Shown: piece by piece, positions 1-5,579 of the stretch
Layout: the number at the start of each line of letters is the position of its first letter
How positions within the stretch are numbered: position 1 is the stretch's first letter
Assembly (NCBI GenBank): GCA_964406705.1
Contig: CAYOSS010000038.1
Coordinates: 1-16,047 of the forward strand
Direction of reading: 5' to 3'
DNA length: 16,047 bases
DNA from: CAZRRV01 sp964406705
GTDB taxonomy: Bacteria > Bacillota > Clostridia > Oscillospirales > Acutalibacteraceae
Notes under the pieces: generated by a model
What the model saw: only the letters and a program-made list of their open reading frames with translations
Told to the model about the DNA's origin: nothing
Database searches by the model: none
Made by a program: the position numbers and the translations under genes

Positions 1-309
1 AGCTCAGCTGTCCGCAGGTCATCGCGTAAGTTTTCACGGAGAGAGGGAAAGAGCCAATTGGGCGGCTCGCAGAAGTAGCCCAGCGGCGAGGTGGGCTCTA
101 GCTCAGCCCATCTTCATGGGCTTTATCCCGCTACACAAGAGTAGCTTTCCCGTCTATTCCAGCCGCGCCAAAAAAGTAAGACGGCTAACTACAAAGCGGG
201 ACATATTTGCCAAAAGCGAGCAATGCAAGAGTCCTCTCCATCACAAAGCTCTCCCCGCACCGGGAAAACTCTTCCGCATCATCTACGGGCACGCCGCGGG
301 GTGTGCCTC
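1..309. other. Non-coding left edge, rich in short hairpins
   Basis: No recognisable gene lies downstream of glyQS as far as the window edge. The sequence carries adjacent small stems: GAGCC/GGCTC (51-55 with 64-68), AGCCCA/TGGGCT (77-82 with 92-97), AGCCCAT/ATGGGCT around a CTTC loop (105-122), GCTAC/GTAGC (130-145) and CCGTCT/AGACGG (150-155 with 179-184). The first and second AGCCCA stems can swap partners because both arms are repeated. A plus-strand frame is open from base 2 to a stop at 311-313, but it has no ribosome site and resembles no family I know, so I do not call it a gene. It could be the edge of a structured RNA or a dispersed intergenic repeat. Confidence 0.4.
288..307 (-). 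terminator. Hairpin just after glyQS stop (weak terminator candidate)
   Basis: GGCACGCC (288-295) pairs with GGTGTGCC (300-307) around a four-base loop, giving 8 bp with one wobble. On the minus strand it begins about 3 nt after the glyQS stop codon. No T-tract follows it in the direction of transcription, so it does not look like a strong intrinsic terminator. It may protect the mRNA 3' end instead. Confidence 0.3.
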
Positions 310-1677
310 CTAAAATTTCACCGCCCGAGCGATGTAGCCCTCCAACTCGCCCACCGGCAGGCGGACCTGGCTCATAGTGTCGCGGTCGCGGACGGTGACG
401 CACCCGTCCTCTTCGGACTGGAAGTCGTAGGTCACGCAGAACGGGGTGCCTATCTCGTCCTCACGGCGGTAGCGTTTGCCTATGGAGCCCGCCTCGTCGA
501 AATCAACCATAAAGCTGCCGCAAAGACCCTCGTACACCTTTCGGGCCGGCTCAACCAACTTCTTTGACAGCGGCAGGACGGCGGCCTTGTAAGGAGCGAG
601 CGCCGGGTGGAGGCGGAGCACCACGCGCGGCTTGCCGTTTTCGTCCGGCTCCTCGTCGTACGCGTCGCAGAAGAACGCCAGCAGCACCCTGTCGGCGCCG
701 AGCGAGGGTTCTATCACATACGGGAGATACTTTTCCTCGGTGTCGGAGTCGAAGTACTCCATAGCCTTGCCGGAAACCTCCTGGTGGCGGGTCAGGTCGA
801 AGTTGGTCCGAGACGCGACGCCCCACAGCTCCCCCCAGCCGAACGGGAAGAGGTACTCGAAATCCGTCGTAGCGTTGGAGTAATGCGACAGCTCCGCCTT
901 CTCGTGGTCGCGAAGCCGCAGGTTATCCTCTTTTAGGCCCAGCGAAAGCAGCCAACGTTTGCAATAATCCTTCCAGTAGGCGAACCAGTCAAGCTCCGTG
1001 CCGGGCTTGCAGAAGAACTCCAGTTCCATCTGCTCGAACTCGCGGGTGCGGAAAATGAAGTTCCCGGGGGTAATCTCGTTGCGGAAGGATTTGCCTATCT
1101 GGCAGACGCCGAACGGGATTTTGCGGCGGGTGGTGCGCTGTATGTTGGGGAAGTTGACGAAGATGCCCTGCGCGGTCTCGGGGCGCAGGTACAGCTCGTT
1201 CTTGGCGTCCTCCGTCACCCCCTGATAGGTTTTAAACATAAGGTTAAACTGCCGTATATCGGTGAAATCGCCCGACCCGCACACGGGACAGACTATCCCG
1301 TGCTCTTTAATATAAGAGCGCATCTCCTCGAACGACCAGCCGGCGGGGTTCACCCCGGTGTCCTCTATCAGCTTATCGGCGCGATGACGGGTCTTGCAGC
1401 TTTTGCAGTCCATCAGCGGGTCGGAAAACCCGCCCACGTGGCCCGACGCCTCCCAGACGCGGGGGTTCATAAGTATCGCGCTGTCCAGCCCGACGTTGTA
1501 CGGGTTCTCGCGGACGAACTTCTGCCACCAGGCGGCCTTGATGTTGTTTTTAAGCTCAACCCCGAGCGGGCCGTAGTCCCAGGCGTTGGCGAGCCCCCCG
1601 TATATCTCGCTGCCCGCGTAGACAAACCCGCGGTTTTTGGCCAACGTGACAATGGTATCCATATTTTTCTCCGGCAA
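310..1677 (-). CDS. glyQS: Glycyl-tRNA synthetase, alpha2 (single-chain) type
   Basis: This class II aminoacyl-tRNA synthetase charges tRNA-Gly with glycine in the cytoplasm. The 455-residue protein opens with the family's highly conserved SEIYGGLANAWDYGPLG block (23-39). A zinc-ribbon-like pair of CxxC motifs follows (C91/C94 and C130/C133), then class II motif 2 with FRNE (198-201) and FRTREFEQMELEFF, and motif 3 EPSLGADR (323-330). The anticodon-binding domain occupies about 353-455. The length is normal for the homodimeric type. I chose the TTG start at 1677 because GGAGGG lies 6 nt upstream and homologues carry a few residues before the MDTIVTLAK block. An in-frame ATG at 1662 with GGAG ahead of it is the alternative. 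It is monocistronic behind its own promoter (1729-1757). The short leader argues against T-box control. Confidence 0.97.
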   Translation of the reverse strand: MPEKNMDTIVTLAKNRGFVYAGSEIYGGLANAWDYGPLGVELKNNIKAAWWQKFVRENPYNVGLDSAILMNPRVWEASGHVGGFSDPLMDCKSCKTRHRADKLIEDTGVNPAGWSFEEMRSYIKEHGIVCPVCGSGDFTDIRQFNLMFKTYQGVTEDAKNELYLRPETAQGIFVNFPNIQRTTRRKIPFGVCQIGKSFRNEITPGNFIFRTREFEQMELEFFCKPGTELDWFAYWKDYCKRWLLSLGLKEDNLRLRDHEKAELSHYSNATTDFEYLFPFGWGELWGVASRTNFDLTRHQEVSGKAMEYFDSDTEEKYLPYVIEPSLGADRVLLAFFCDAYDEEPDENGKPRVVLRLHPALAPYKAAVLPLSKKLVEPARKVYEGLCGSFMVDFDEAGSIGKRYRREDEIGTPFCVTYDFQSEEDGCVTVRDRDTMSQVRLPVGELEGYIARAVKF

Positions 1678-1728
1678 GAAAATCCCTCCAAGCAGGCTTA
1701 TTTATAGGTTACGCTTACGGCATATAAT

Positions 1729-1757
1729 ATTATACCCCTCACCGCGGGATAAATCAA
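1729..1757 (-). promoter_or_regulatory. Sigma-A-type promoter of glyQS
   Basis: Reading the minus strand, TTGATT (1752-1757) and TATAAT (1729-1734) are separated by exactly 17 bp. Transcription should start near 1722, leaving a leader of about 45 nt before the TTG start. The -10 sits in the palindrome TATAATATTATA (1723-1734). Confidence 0.8.
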
Positions 1758-1899
1758 GGGCGACGGGGCGGCTCCGGTTAGCTCCGCACTCTCCGTCGGG
1801 CTTTCTTGCGGACCGCCGCGTTCCAGTTAAGGGGGCTGCCGGTCGCCGCCGGACTATCTTATAAACCACCGTACCGCCAGCAACGGGGTTTACTGCACA
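1758..1899. other. Intergenic, nothing recognised
   Basis: This GC-rich sequence lies upstream of the glyQS promoter. I see no gene, no T-run terminator and no convincing T-box, although one ACTGGAACGCGG stretch on the minus strand loosely recalls a T-box antiterminator. It could be the 3' part of the candidate RNA that begins near 2520. Confidence 0.4.
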
Positions 1900-2190
1900 C
1901 CCGCGAGCCCCCCGAACCGGCGGGCAAAAGCTATCCGGAAGCGCCGGGCCCAAATCGATAGCGGCGAGCTTGCACTAACCTGCGAGCCTTTGTATCAGAC
2001 ACGGCGAGTCCGGAATGAATACGGCGGAATCCCGGACCCGGCGCCGCCGGTATTCCTGGGCTATCCTCGCGAAAGCGAACCGCAAGTGCAACGGTACAGG
2101 TGGCGGCTTCCCCCAAACCGCTCGGGTAATGGCGTCACCTGATAGCTTCCGGAAACCGCTCAGCCTCTCGGCTGCGAGCCGCCGGACGGA

Positions 2191-2319
2191 TCAGTGAGGG
2201 TATAGCGCGTGAGCTCCTTTTCTTTTGCGAAGCTTTTCTTTTGCCTCTCTCCAAATCCCTCCCGGAGCGTTGCCGCGGGAGAGAGGAAAAGAAAAGCGTC
2301 GATAGCCAAAGAAAACCAC
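2191..2319 (-). CDS. Possible small basic protein, 42 residues (doubtful)
   Basis: A GTG start at 2319 has a perfect AGGAGG (2328-2333 on the complement) 8 nt upstream. The frame runs 42 codons to TGA at 2191-2193. The predicted product begins MVFFGYRRFSFPLSRGN and ends in a Lys/Arg-rich stretch, EAKEKLRKRKGAHALYPH. It has no signal peptide, cysteine motif or family resemblance that I recognise. The frame crosses the long inverted repeat at 2228-2301, so much of its composition follows from that structure (the FSF part and the KEK/RKRK part are opposite arms). The ribosome site is the only good argument for translation. It may instead be chance within a structured RNA. Confidence 0.22.
   Translation of the reverse strand: MVFFGYRRFSFPLSRGNAPGGIWREAKEKLRKRKGAHALYPH
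2217..2244. repeat. 12-bp direct repeat CTTTTCTTTTGC, two copies
   Basis: Identical copies lie at 2217-2228 and 2233-2244, 16 bp apart start to start. The second copy forms part of the left arm of the inverted repeat at 2228-2301. The first copy could compete with it for pairing to the right arm. Confidence 0.8.
2228..2301. repeat. Long inverted repeat (about 23 bp stem)
   Basis: The left arm at 2232-2252 (GCTTTTCTTTTGCCTCTCTCC) pairs with 2278-2297 with only a one-base bulge (the G at 2243). Beyond one mismatch, CGA (2228-2230) pairs with TCG (2299-2301). The 25-base loop at 2253-2277 is itself GC-rich. The stem is purine-only on one arm and pyrimidine-rich on the other. It has no T-tract on either side, so it is not an ordinary terminator. 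Confidence 0.85.
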
Positions 2320-2445
2320 TTAGGTTTCCTCCTGGTAAGGAATAGACCGGCTCACCCGAACCGCGCGGAGCAAGACCGACGATACCACTATGCCTTCCCA
2401 CGAAGCGAGAGAGAGCCTCCCGCGCCGGGGAAGCCCTCGGCTCCC

Positions 2446-2503
2446 AGCCCCCGGTTAGTCTCCCGGCCCAGGTCAGGCACCGGCGGACGCCCGGGAGGGG
2501 GCT
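2446..2503. repeat. GC-rich nested inverted repeat
   Basis: AGCCCCC (2446-2452) pairs with GGGGGCT (2497-2503). TCCCGG (2461-2466) pairs with CCGGGA (2491-2496). That makes 13 bp of stem with an 8-base bulge on one side (2453-2460) and a 24-base loop. It starts about 20 nt inside the transcript predicted from the 2527 promoter. Confidence 0.8.
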
Positions 2504-2526
2504 CTCAGCCCTCAATATTCCACCTA

Positions 2527-2555
2527 ATTATAGGGGTACATTTTACCGTTGTACA
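2527..2555 (-). promoter_or_regulatory. Predicted promoter firing into the non-coding element
   Basis: On the minus strand, TGTACA (2550-2555, four of six matches to TTGACA) is 17 bp from a perfect TATAAT (2527-2532). Predicted transcription starts near 2520 and would run through the structured region towards glyQS. No protein gene follows within 800 bp. Confidence 0.5.
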
Positions 2556-2557
2556 CT

Positions 2558-2571
2558 AAAATCGCGATTTT
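2558..2571. repeat. Perfect 14-bp palindrome AAAATCGCGATTTT
   Basis: This self-complementary sequence has an alternating CGCG centre in an AT-rich stretch. It lies 2 bp upstream of the -35 hexamer at 2550-2555, where a dimeric regulator could sit. Confidence 0.7.
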
Positions 2572-2670
2572 CAAAAGTAAAATAAATATAGCCGTTTAGC
2601 CCATGGGTTGGCTTGATTTGGGCTGCAAAAAAGGCACGTTTTATATAGTTTTGGTTTTTCGGGATTTTAG
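2572..2670. other. AT-rich spacer
   Basis: The base composition drops sharply in GC compared with both sides. The arms AGCCCA (2598-2603) and TGGGCT (2619-2624) form a short inverted repeat, the same six-base stem seen at the left edge of the window. I see no gene. Confidence 0.4.
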
Positions 2671-2805
2671 TGTTCTACTGTTCACAAGTGCTCACAAAAC
2701 CAGTAATTACGCGGGTTCGCGGGTGAACAGTAAAATTTTCGTACTGTTCACAAGTGTTCATTTTTTTCGATTTCGTGAACAGTACGGAACAGTACGGAAC
2801 AGTTC
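2671..2805. repeat. Array of TGTTCAC/GAACAGT sites in two inverted modules
   Basis: The 10-mer TACTGTTCAC occurs four times: direct at 2676-2685 and 2742-2751, inverted at 2723-2732 and 2775-2784. The direct copies extend to the 19-mer TACTGTTCACAAGTGYTCA (2676-2694 and 2742-2760). Each is followed by an inverted copy, so a module is duplicated with a 66-bp offset. Half-sites are repeated at 10-bp intervals, about one helical turn: 2679/2689, 2745/2755 and 2776/2786/2796, the last run reading GAACAGTACG twice. GTGAACAGTA and TACTGTTCAC (2723-2751) also form a perfect 10-bp hairpin. This is the layout of cooperative operator sites or replication iterons. No binding protein is identifiable in the window. 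Confidence 0.8.
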
Positions 2806-2816
2806 AATTCAAGCCC

Positions 2817-2825
2817 ATTATAGCA
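2817..2825 (-). promoter_or_regulatory. Extended -10 promoter next to the site array
   Basis: On the minus strand the sequence reads TGCTATAAT, a perfect TATAAT (2817-2822) with the TGn extension. No good -35 is present at 16-18 bp. Transcription would start near 2810 and run straight into the repeats at 2671-2805, a typical position for repressor sites. Confidence 0.5.
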
Positions 2826-2868
2826 CTCAATCTCACCTGACGAAGCCTGCGCTAACCCTCAAGTCGAT

Positions 2869-2914
2869 AGCTGATCCCTGCCCGCCGGCAGCGAGGGACC
2901 CGCCGGCTACGGCA
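2869..2914 (-). terminator. GC-rich hairpin after atpC (weak terminator candidate)
   Basis: Overlapping the atpC stop, the minus strand has CTGCC and GCCGGC pairing with GCCGGC and GGCAG around a loop of about 12 bases, with a small internal loop. No T-tract follows. It could mark the end of the atp transcript or only pause it. Confidence 0.3.
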
Positions 2915-3317
2915 GTCGCTTGCCGGAAATGCGGAGTCTTTCCATAGCGCGGGCGAGCGCTACTTTGGCGTGCTTGTACTCCTGCATACTGCGCCGCTGC
3001 CTCATCCGCTCGCGCTCGAACTCGGCGGCGCGCTCGGCCCTCGCCGCGTCTATCTCCTCCGGCCACTCGCACGCCTGCACGAACACCAACACCCCGTCGT
3101 GGAGCACCTCCAAGAAGCCCTCCGAGTGGAAAGCCCGGCGGAGCGCCCCGTTTTGCGTGATGTCAAGCTCCCCCACCTCTACGGGCGCGACCATCGGGAC
3201 GTGGTCCGCCAATATCCCCAGCCGTCCGTCGGAAGAGGAGAGCGTGAGGCTCTCGGCCCGCCCCGAGAAGAACTCCCTCTCCGGGGTCAATATGCGCAGG
3301 TCAAACAGCTTCGCCAT
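2907..3317 (-). CDS. atpC: F1Fo-ATP synthase epsilon subunit
   Basis: This is the central-stalk subunit of F1 that binds gamma and the c-ring and modulates ATP hydrolysis. The 136-residue protein has the N-terminal beta-sandwich signature: MAKLFDLRILTPEREFFSG at the start, then DGRLGILADHVPMVAPV (about 30-46). A charged, arginine-rich C-terminal helical hairpin covers about 88-136. The length is normal. ATG at 3317 overlaps the atpD stop by one base (TAATG), so translation is probably coupled. It is the last gene of the operon. The best alternative reading is none; the order and fold signature are clear. Confidence 0.95.
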   Translation of the reverse strand: MAKLFDLRILTPEREFFSGRAESLTLSSSDGRLGILADHVPMVAPVEVGELDITQNGALRRAFHSEGFLEVLHDGVLVFVQACEWPEEIDAARAERAAEFERERMRQRRSMQEYKHAKVALARAMERLRISGKRLP

Positions 3318-4702
3318 TACGCGCCACGCATTTCCGACGCCTTGCGGAAGGCCTCGTCAAGGTCGCCCACCATTGTGAACGCCGCCTCGGGGAGCGCGTC
3401 CGCCCGCCCGTCGATTATATCTGCGAAGCTGCGCACGGTGTCCTCCACCTTGACAAAGCGCCCCGGCATCCCCGTGAACACCTCCGCCACGCTCATCGGC
3501 TGGGAGAGGAACCTTTGAAGACGACGCGCCCGGTGGACGGTCAGTTTGTCCTCCTCGGAGAGCTCGTCAAGCCCCAAAATGGCGATTATATCCTTTAACT
3601 CGTTGTATCTCTGCAGGCACTCACGCACGCGCCCCGCCGTCTCGTAATGAGACGCGCCCACTATGTCGGGGTCGAGTATCTTTGAGGCGGACTCCAACGG
3701 GTCCACGGCGGGGTATATCCCCATTTCGGATATTTGGCGGGAGAGCACCGTGGTCGCGTCCAAATGAGAGAAAATTGCGGCGGGCGCGGGGTCGGTGAGG
3801 TCGTCCGCGGGAACGTAAACCGCCTGAATGGACGTTATCGAGCCGGAATCCGTGGACGCCACACGCTCCTCCAACTCGCCGAGCTCCGTCGCGAGGGTGG
3901 GTTGGTAGCCCACCGCGGAGGGCATTCTCCCGAGCAGCGCGGAGACCTCGTTGCCGGCCTGGACATAGCGGAAAATGTTGTCTATGAAGAGCAGCACGTC
4001 CCTGTGGGCGCTGTCGCGGAAGTACTCCGCCATAGTAAGGCCCGTCAGCGCGACCCTCATACGCGAACCGGGCGGCTCGTTCATCTGACCGAACGCCATT
4101 GCCGCCTTGCCAATCGCCCCGGACTTCTCCATATCGTGGATGAGGTCATACCCCTCGCGGCTCCTCTCCCCCACCCCGGTGAACACGGAATACCCCCCGT
4201 GCACCACAGCCATATTATGGATAAACTCCATTATAAGGGTGGTCTTGCCGACGCCGGCGCCGCCGAAAAGCCCTATTTTGCCGCCCTTGGCATAGGGGGC
4301 CAGCAGGTCGATTACCTTTATGCCGGTCTCGAGAAAGCGGGTGGCGGGGCGGATTTCCGAGAATTTGGGAGAAGGGCGGTGCACGTCCCAAAGCTCCGCT
4401 TCAATGGGGCCCTTGCCGTCAATGGGGCGCCCCAGGCAGTCTACGACGCGCCCCAAAGTCGCCTCCCCCACAGGGACTTTAATCCCCGCGCCGGTGTCGC
4501 GGACCGTCGTACCGCAGCATAAGCCCTCGGTAGCCTCCAGCGCGATGCACCGCGCCGAGGTCTCCCCCACGTGCGCCACGACCTCCATATGCACCCCGTC
4601 CTCCGTAATCAGGAGGTTGCGGATTTTAGGCAGCCCCCCGGAGAAGGAGACATCCAGCACGGGGCCGCTTATCTTTACTATACTGCCAGTCGAATTATCC
4701 AT
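3317..4702 (-). CDS. atpD: F1Fo-ATP synthase beta subunit (catalytic)
   Basis: The beta subunit carries the catalytic nucleotide sites of F1, making ATP from ADP and phosphate. In its 461 residues I see the Walker A GGAGVGKT (147-154) and GERSREG (178-184, usually GERTREG). I also see LLFIDNIFR, the SALLGRMPSAVGYQPTL block, and DELSEED near the C-terminus, which contacts gamma. After FIDNIFR the sequence is YVQAGNEV where F(T/V)QAGSEV is usual; both changes are mild. The length is standard. The ATG at 4702 lies inside the end of atpG (8-bp overlap). It works with AtpA as the alternating alpha3-beta3 ring. Confidence 0.98.
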   Translation of the reverse strand: MDNSTGSIVKISGPVLDVSFSGGLPKIRNLLITEDGVHMEVVAHVGETSARCIALEATEGLCCGTTVRDTGAGIKVPVGEATLGRVVDCLGRPIDGKGPIEAELWDVHRPSPKFSEIRPATRFLETGIKVIDLLAPYAKGGKIGLFGGAGVGKTTLIMEFIHNMAVVHGGYSVFTGVGERSREGYDLIHDMEKSGAIGKAAMAFGQMNEPPGSRMRVALTGLTMAEYFRDSAHRDVLLFIDNIFRYVQAGNEVSALLGRMPSAVGYQPTLATELGELEERVASTDSGSITSIQAVYVPADDLTDPAPAAIFSHLDATTVLSRQISEMGIYPAVDPLESASKILDPDIVGASHYETAGRVRECLQRYNELKDIIAILGLDELSEEDKLTVHRARRLQRFLSQPMSVAEVFTGMPGRFVKVEDTVRSFADIIDGRADALPEAAFTMVGDLDEAFRKASEMRGA

Positions 4703-5579
4703 TTGCTTCCTCTTTGTCGCGGAAAACCTCCGCCGCGCCGGATATTTCCGCTATTTCCTCGGTAATGGCCGCCTGCCTCGCGGTGTTGTACTGCAGTTTA
4801 AGCCGAGTTATCAGCTCGTCAGCGTTGCGCGTAGCCTCATGCATCGCGTTGCGCCGCGCGAAATGCTCCCCCGCGCAGCTTTGCACCAGGGCGGCGAACA
4901 GCAGCCCGACTAAGTACTGCGGCACCAGTCTCGCGAAAACCTCGTTCGCGGAGGGGGTGTAGAGTATCTCGTGCTCCGGCTCGTTGAGCGTCTCGCCCTC
5001 GTAATCGTGCACCCTTATGGGCAAAATACGTTGTACGGTGGGCCGTGAAGAGAGCGTATGATTGAAGCCGGTGTAGACCGCGTAGACGCTCCTCGCCTCG
5101 TGGCGGTCGTAGAGGTTCATAACCATTTGGGTGAGCCGCCTCGCCCCGCGAAGGGTAGGGTCCTGCGTCATACCGGGCAGCTCGATATCCGGCTCTATGC
5201 CGCGCCTTCTGAAGAACTCGCTCGCGGTCAGACCAACCGTGAAGAGCATAACGCTTTCCCCGCAGCCCGCAATTTCCGAGTAGGCGTAGTTCAGCACATT
5301 GGAGTTGTAGGTGCCGCACATCCCTTTGTCGGCGGAAATGACAATGTAGAGCCGCTTCCTGCCCGTCCCGGTGTTGAGGTAAACGTGGTTCACGGGGTGG
5401 GGGGAGGAGAGAATATCCTTCATAGCGGAGCGCACGCGGGAGAGGTAGTCGTCGTTGTAGGCGATGCGCTTCAGCAATTTCTGCAGCCGGGCGGAGGAGA
5501 TCATCTCCATAGCGCCGGTTATCTTGCGGGTCTGCCCCACCGCCGCGATGTGCCGGCGTATCTCGTTAGCGCTTTGCAT
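4695..5579 (-). CDS. atpG: F1Fo-ATP synthase gamma subunit
   Basis: The gamma subunit is the rotating shaft of F1 linking the c-ring to alpha3-beta3. The 294-residue protein has the two expected terminal helices. The N-terminal helix reads EIRRHIAAVGQTRKITGAMEM (family pattern I-R-I-x-S-x-K/Q-x-T-x-K-I-T-x-AM-x-M). The C-terminal helix carries RNAMHEATRNADELI, then the signature YNTARQAAITEEIAEI at about 262-277. The middle is a Rossmann-like domain (YIVISADKGMCGTYNSN). It starts at ATG 5579, overlapping atpA by 14 bp, and runs 8 bp into atpD. The length is normal. Confidence 0.97.
   Translation of the reverse strand: MQSANEIRRHIAAVGQTRKITGAMEMISSARLQKLLKRIAYNDDYLSRVRSAMKDILSSPHPVNHVYLNTGTGRKRLYIVISADKGMCGTYNSNVLNYAYSEIAGCGESVMLFTVGLTASEFFRRRGIEPDIELPGMTQDPTLRGARRLTQMVMNLYDRHEARSVYAVYTGFNHTLSSRPTVQRILPIRVHDYEGETLNEPEHEILYTPSANEVFARLVPQYLVGLLFAALVQSCAGEHFARRNAMHEATRNADELITRLKLQYNTARQAAITEEIAEISGAAEVFRDKEEANG

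Larger units (their letters stand above)
1900..2521 (-). ncRNA. Candidate large structured RNA (unassigned)
   Basis: About 620 bases with no recognisable protein lie downstream of a plausible promoter (2527-2555). They can fold into several long helices: 2446-2452/2497-2503 plus 2461-2466/2491-2496 (13 bp), 2228-2252/2278-2301 (about 23 pairs), 2158-2165/2170-2179 closing a GAGA loop on the minus strand, 2125-2129/2135-2139, 2066-2071/2081-2086 and 2006-2013/2032-2039. The last three contain a G-U pair if transcribed on the minus strand but an A-C clash on the plus strand, which favours minus. Against that, 2068-2079 forms a GAAA loop only on the plus strand. I could not match it to RNase P RNA, tmRNA, 6S or a group I/II intron. 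The 3' end is unknown and no terminator is visible. A decayed mobile element or dispersed repeat is the alternative. Confidence 0.3.

Noticed and set aside
1678..1900. T-box riboswitch ahead of glyQS
   Set aside because: A good promoter at 1729-1757 leaves a leader of only about 45 nt, and I find no clean AGGGTGGNACCGCG box on the minus strand.
1850..2460. Group I intron core
   Set aside because: GAGACTAA and AAGATAGTCC on the minus strand recall the P7 strands, but they are about 600 bases apart and the P and Q elements are not found in order.
1931..2515. Two minus-strand frames of 61 and 126 codons in the spacer
   Set aside because: Both begin at TTG without a ribosome site, have Arg/Pro/Gly-rich composition typical of GC-rich non-coding DNA, and run across stable stems.
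2675..2761. Minus-strand 28-codon ATG frame within the site array
   Set aside because: It lacks a ribosome site, and its repeated peptide simply mirrors the DNA repeats.
2723..2767. Plus-strand intrinsic terminator (hairpin plus T7)
   Set aside because: The T-run is 9 bases beyond the stem, and no plus-strand gene exists to terminate.
2671..2805. LexA (SOS) boxes
   Set aside because: The Firmicutes box needs GAAC-N4-GTTC; here GAAC and GTTC are direct repeats or have other spacings.
2671..2805. Chromosomal replication origin
   Set aside because: No TTATCCACA-type DnaA boxes and no dnaA or dnaN nearby.
2603..2947. Plus-strand frame of 114 codons
   Set aside because: No ribosome site, it crosses the site array and then the atpC end, and the protein has no family character.
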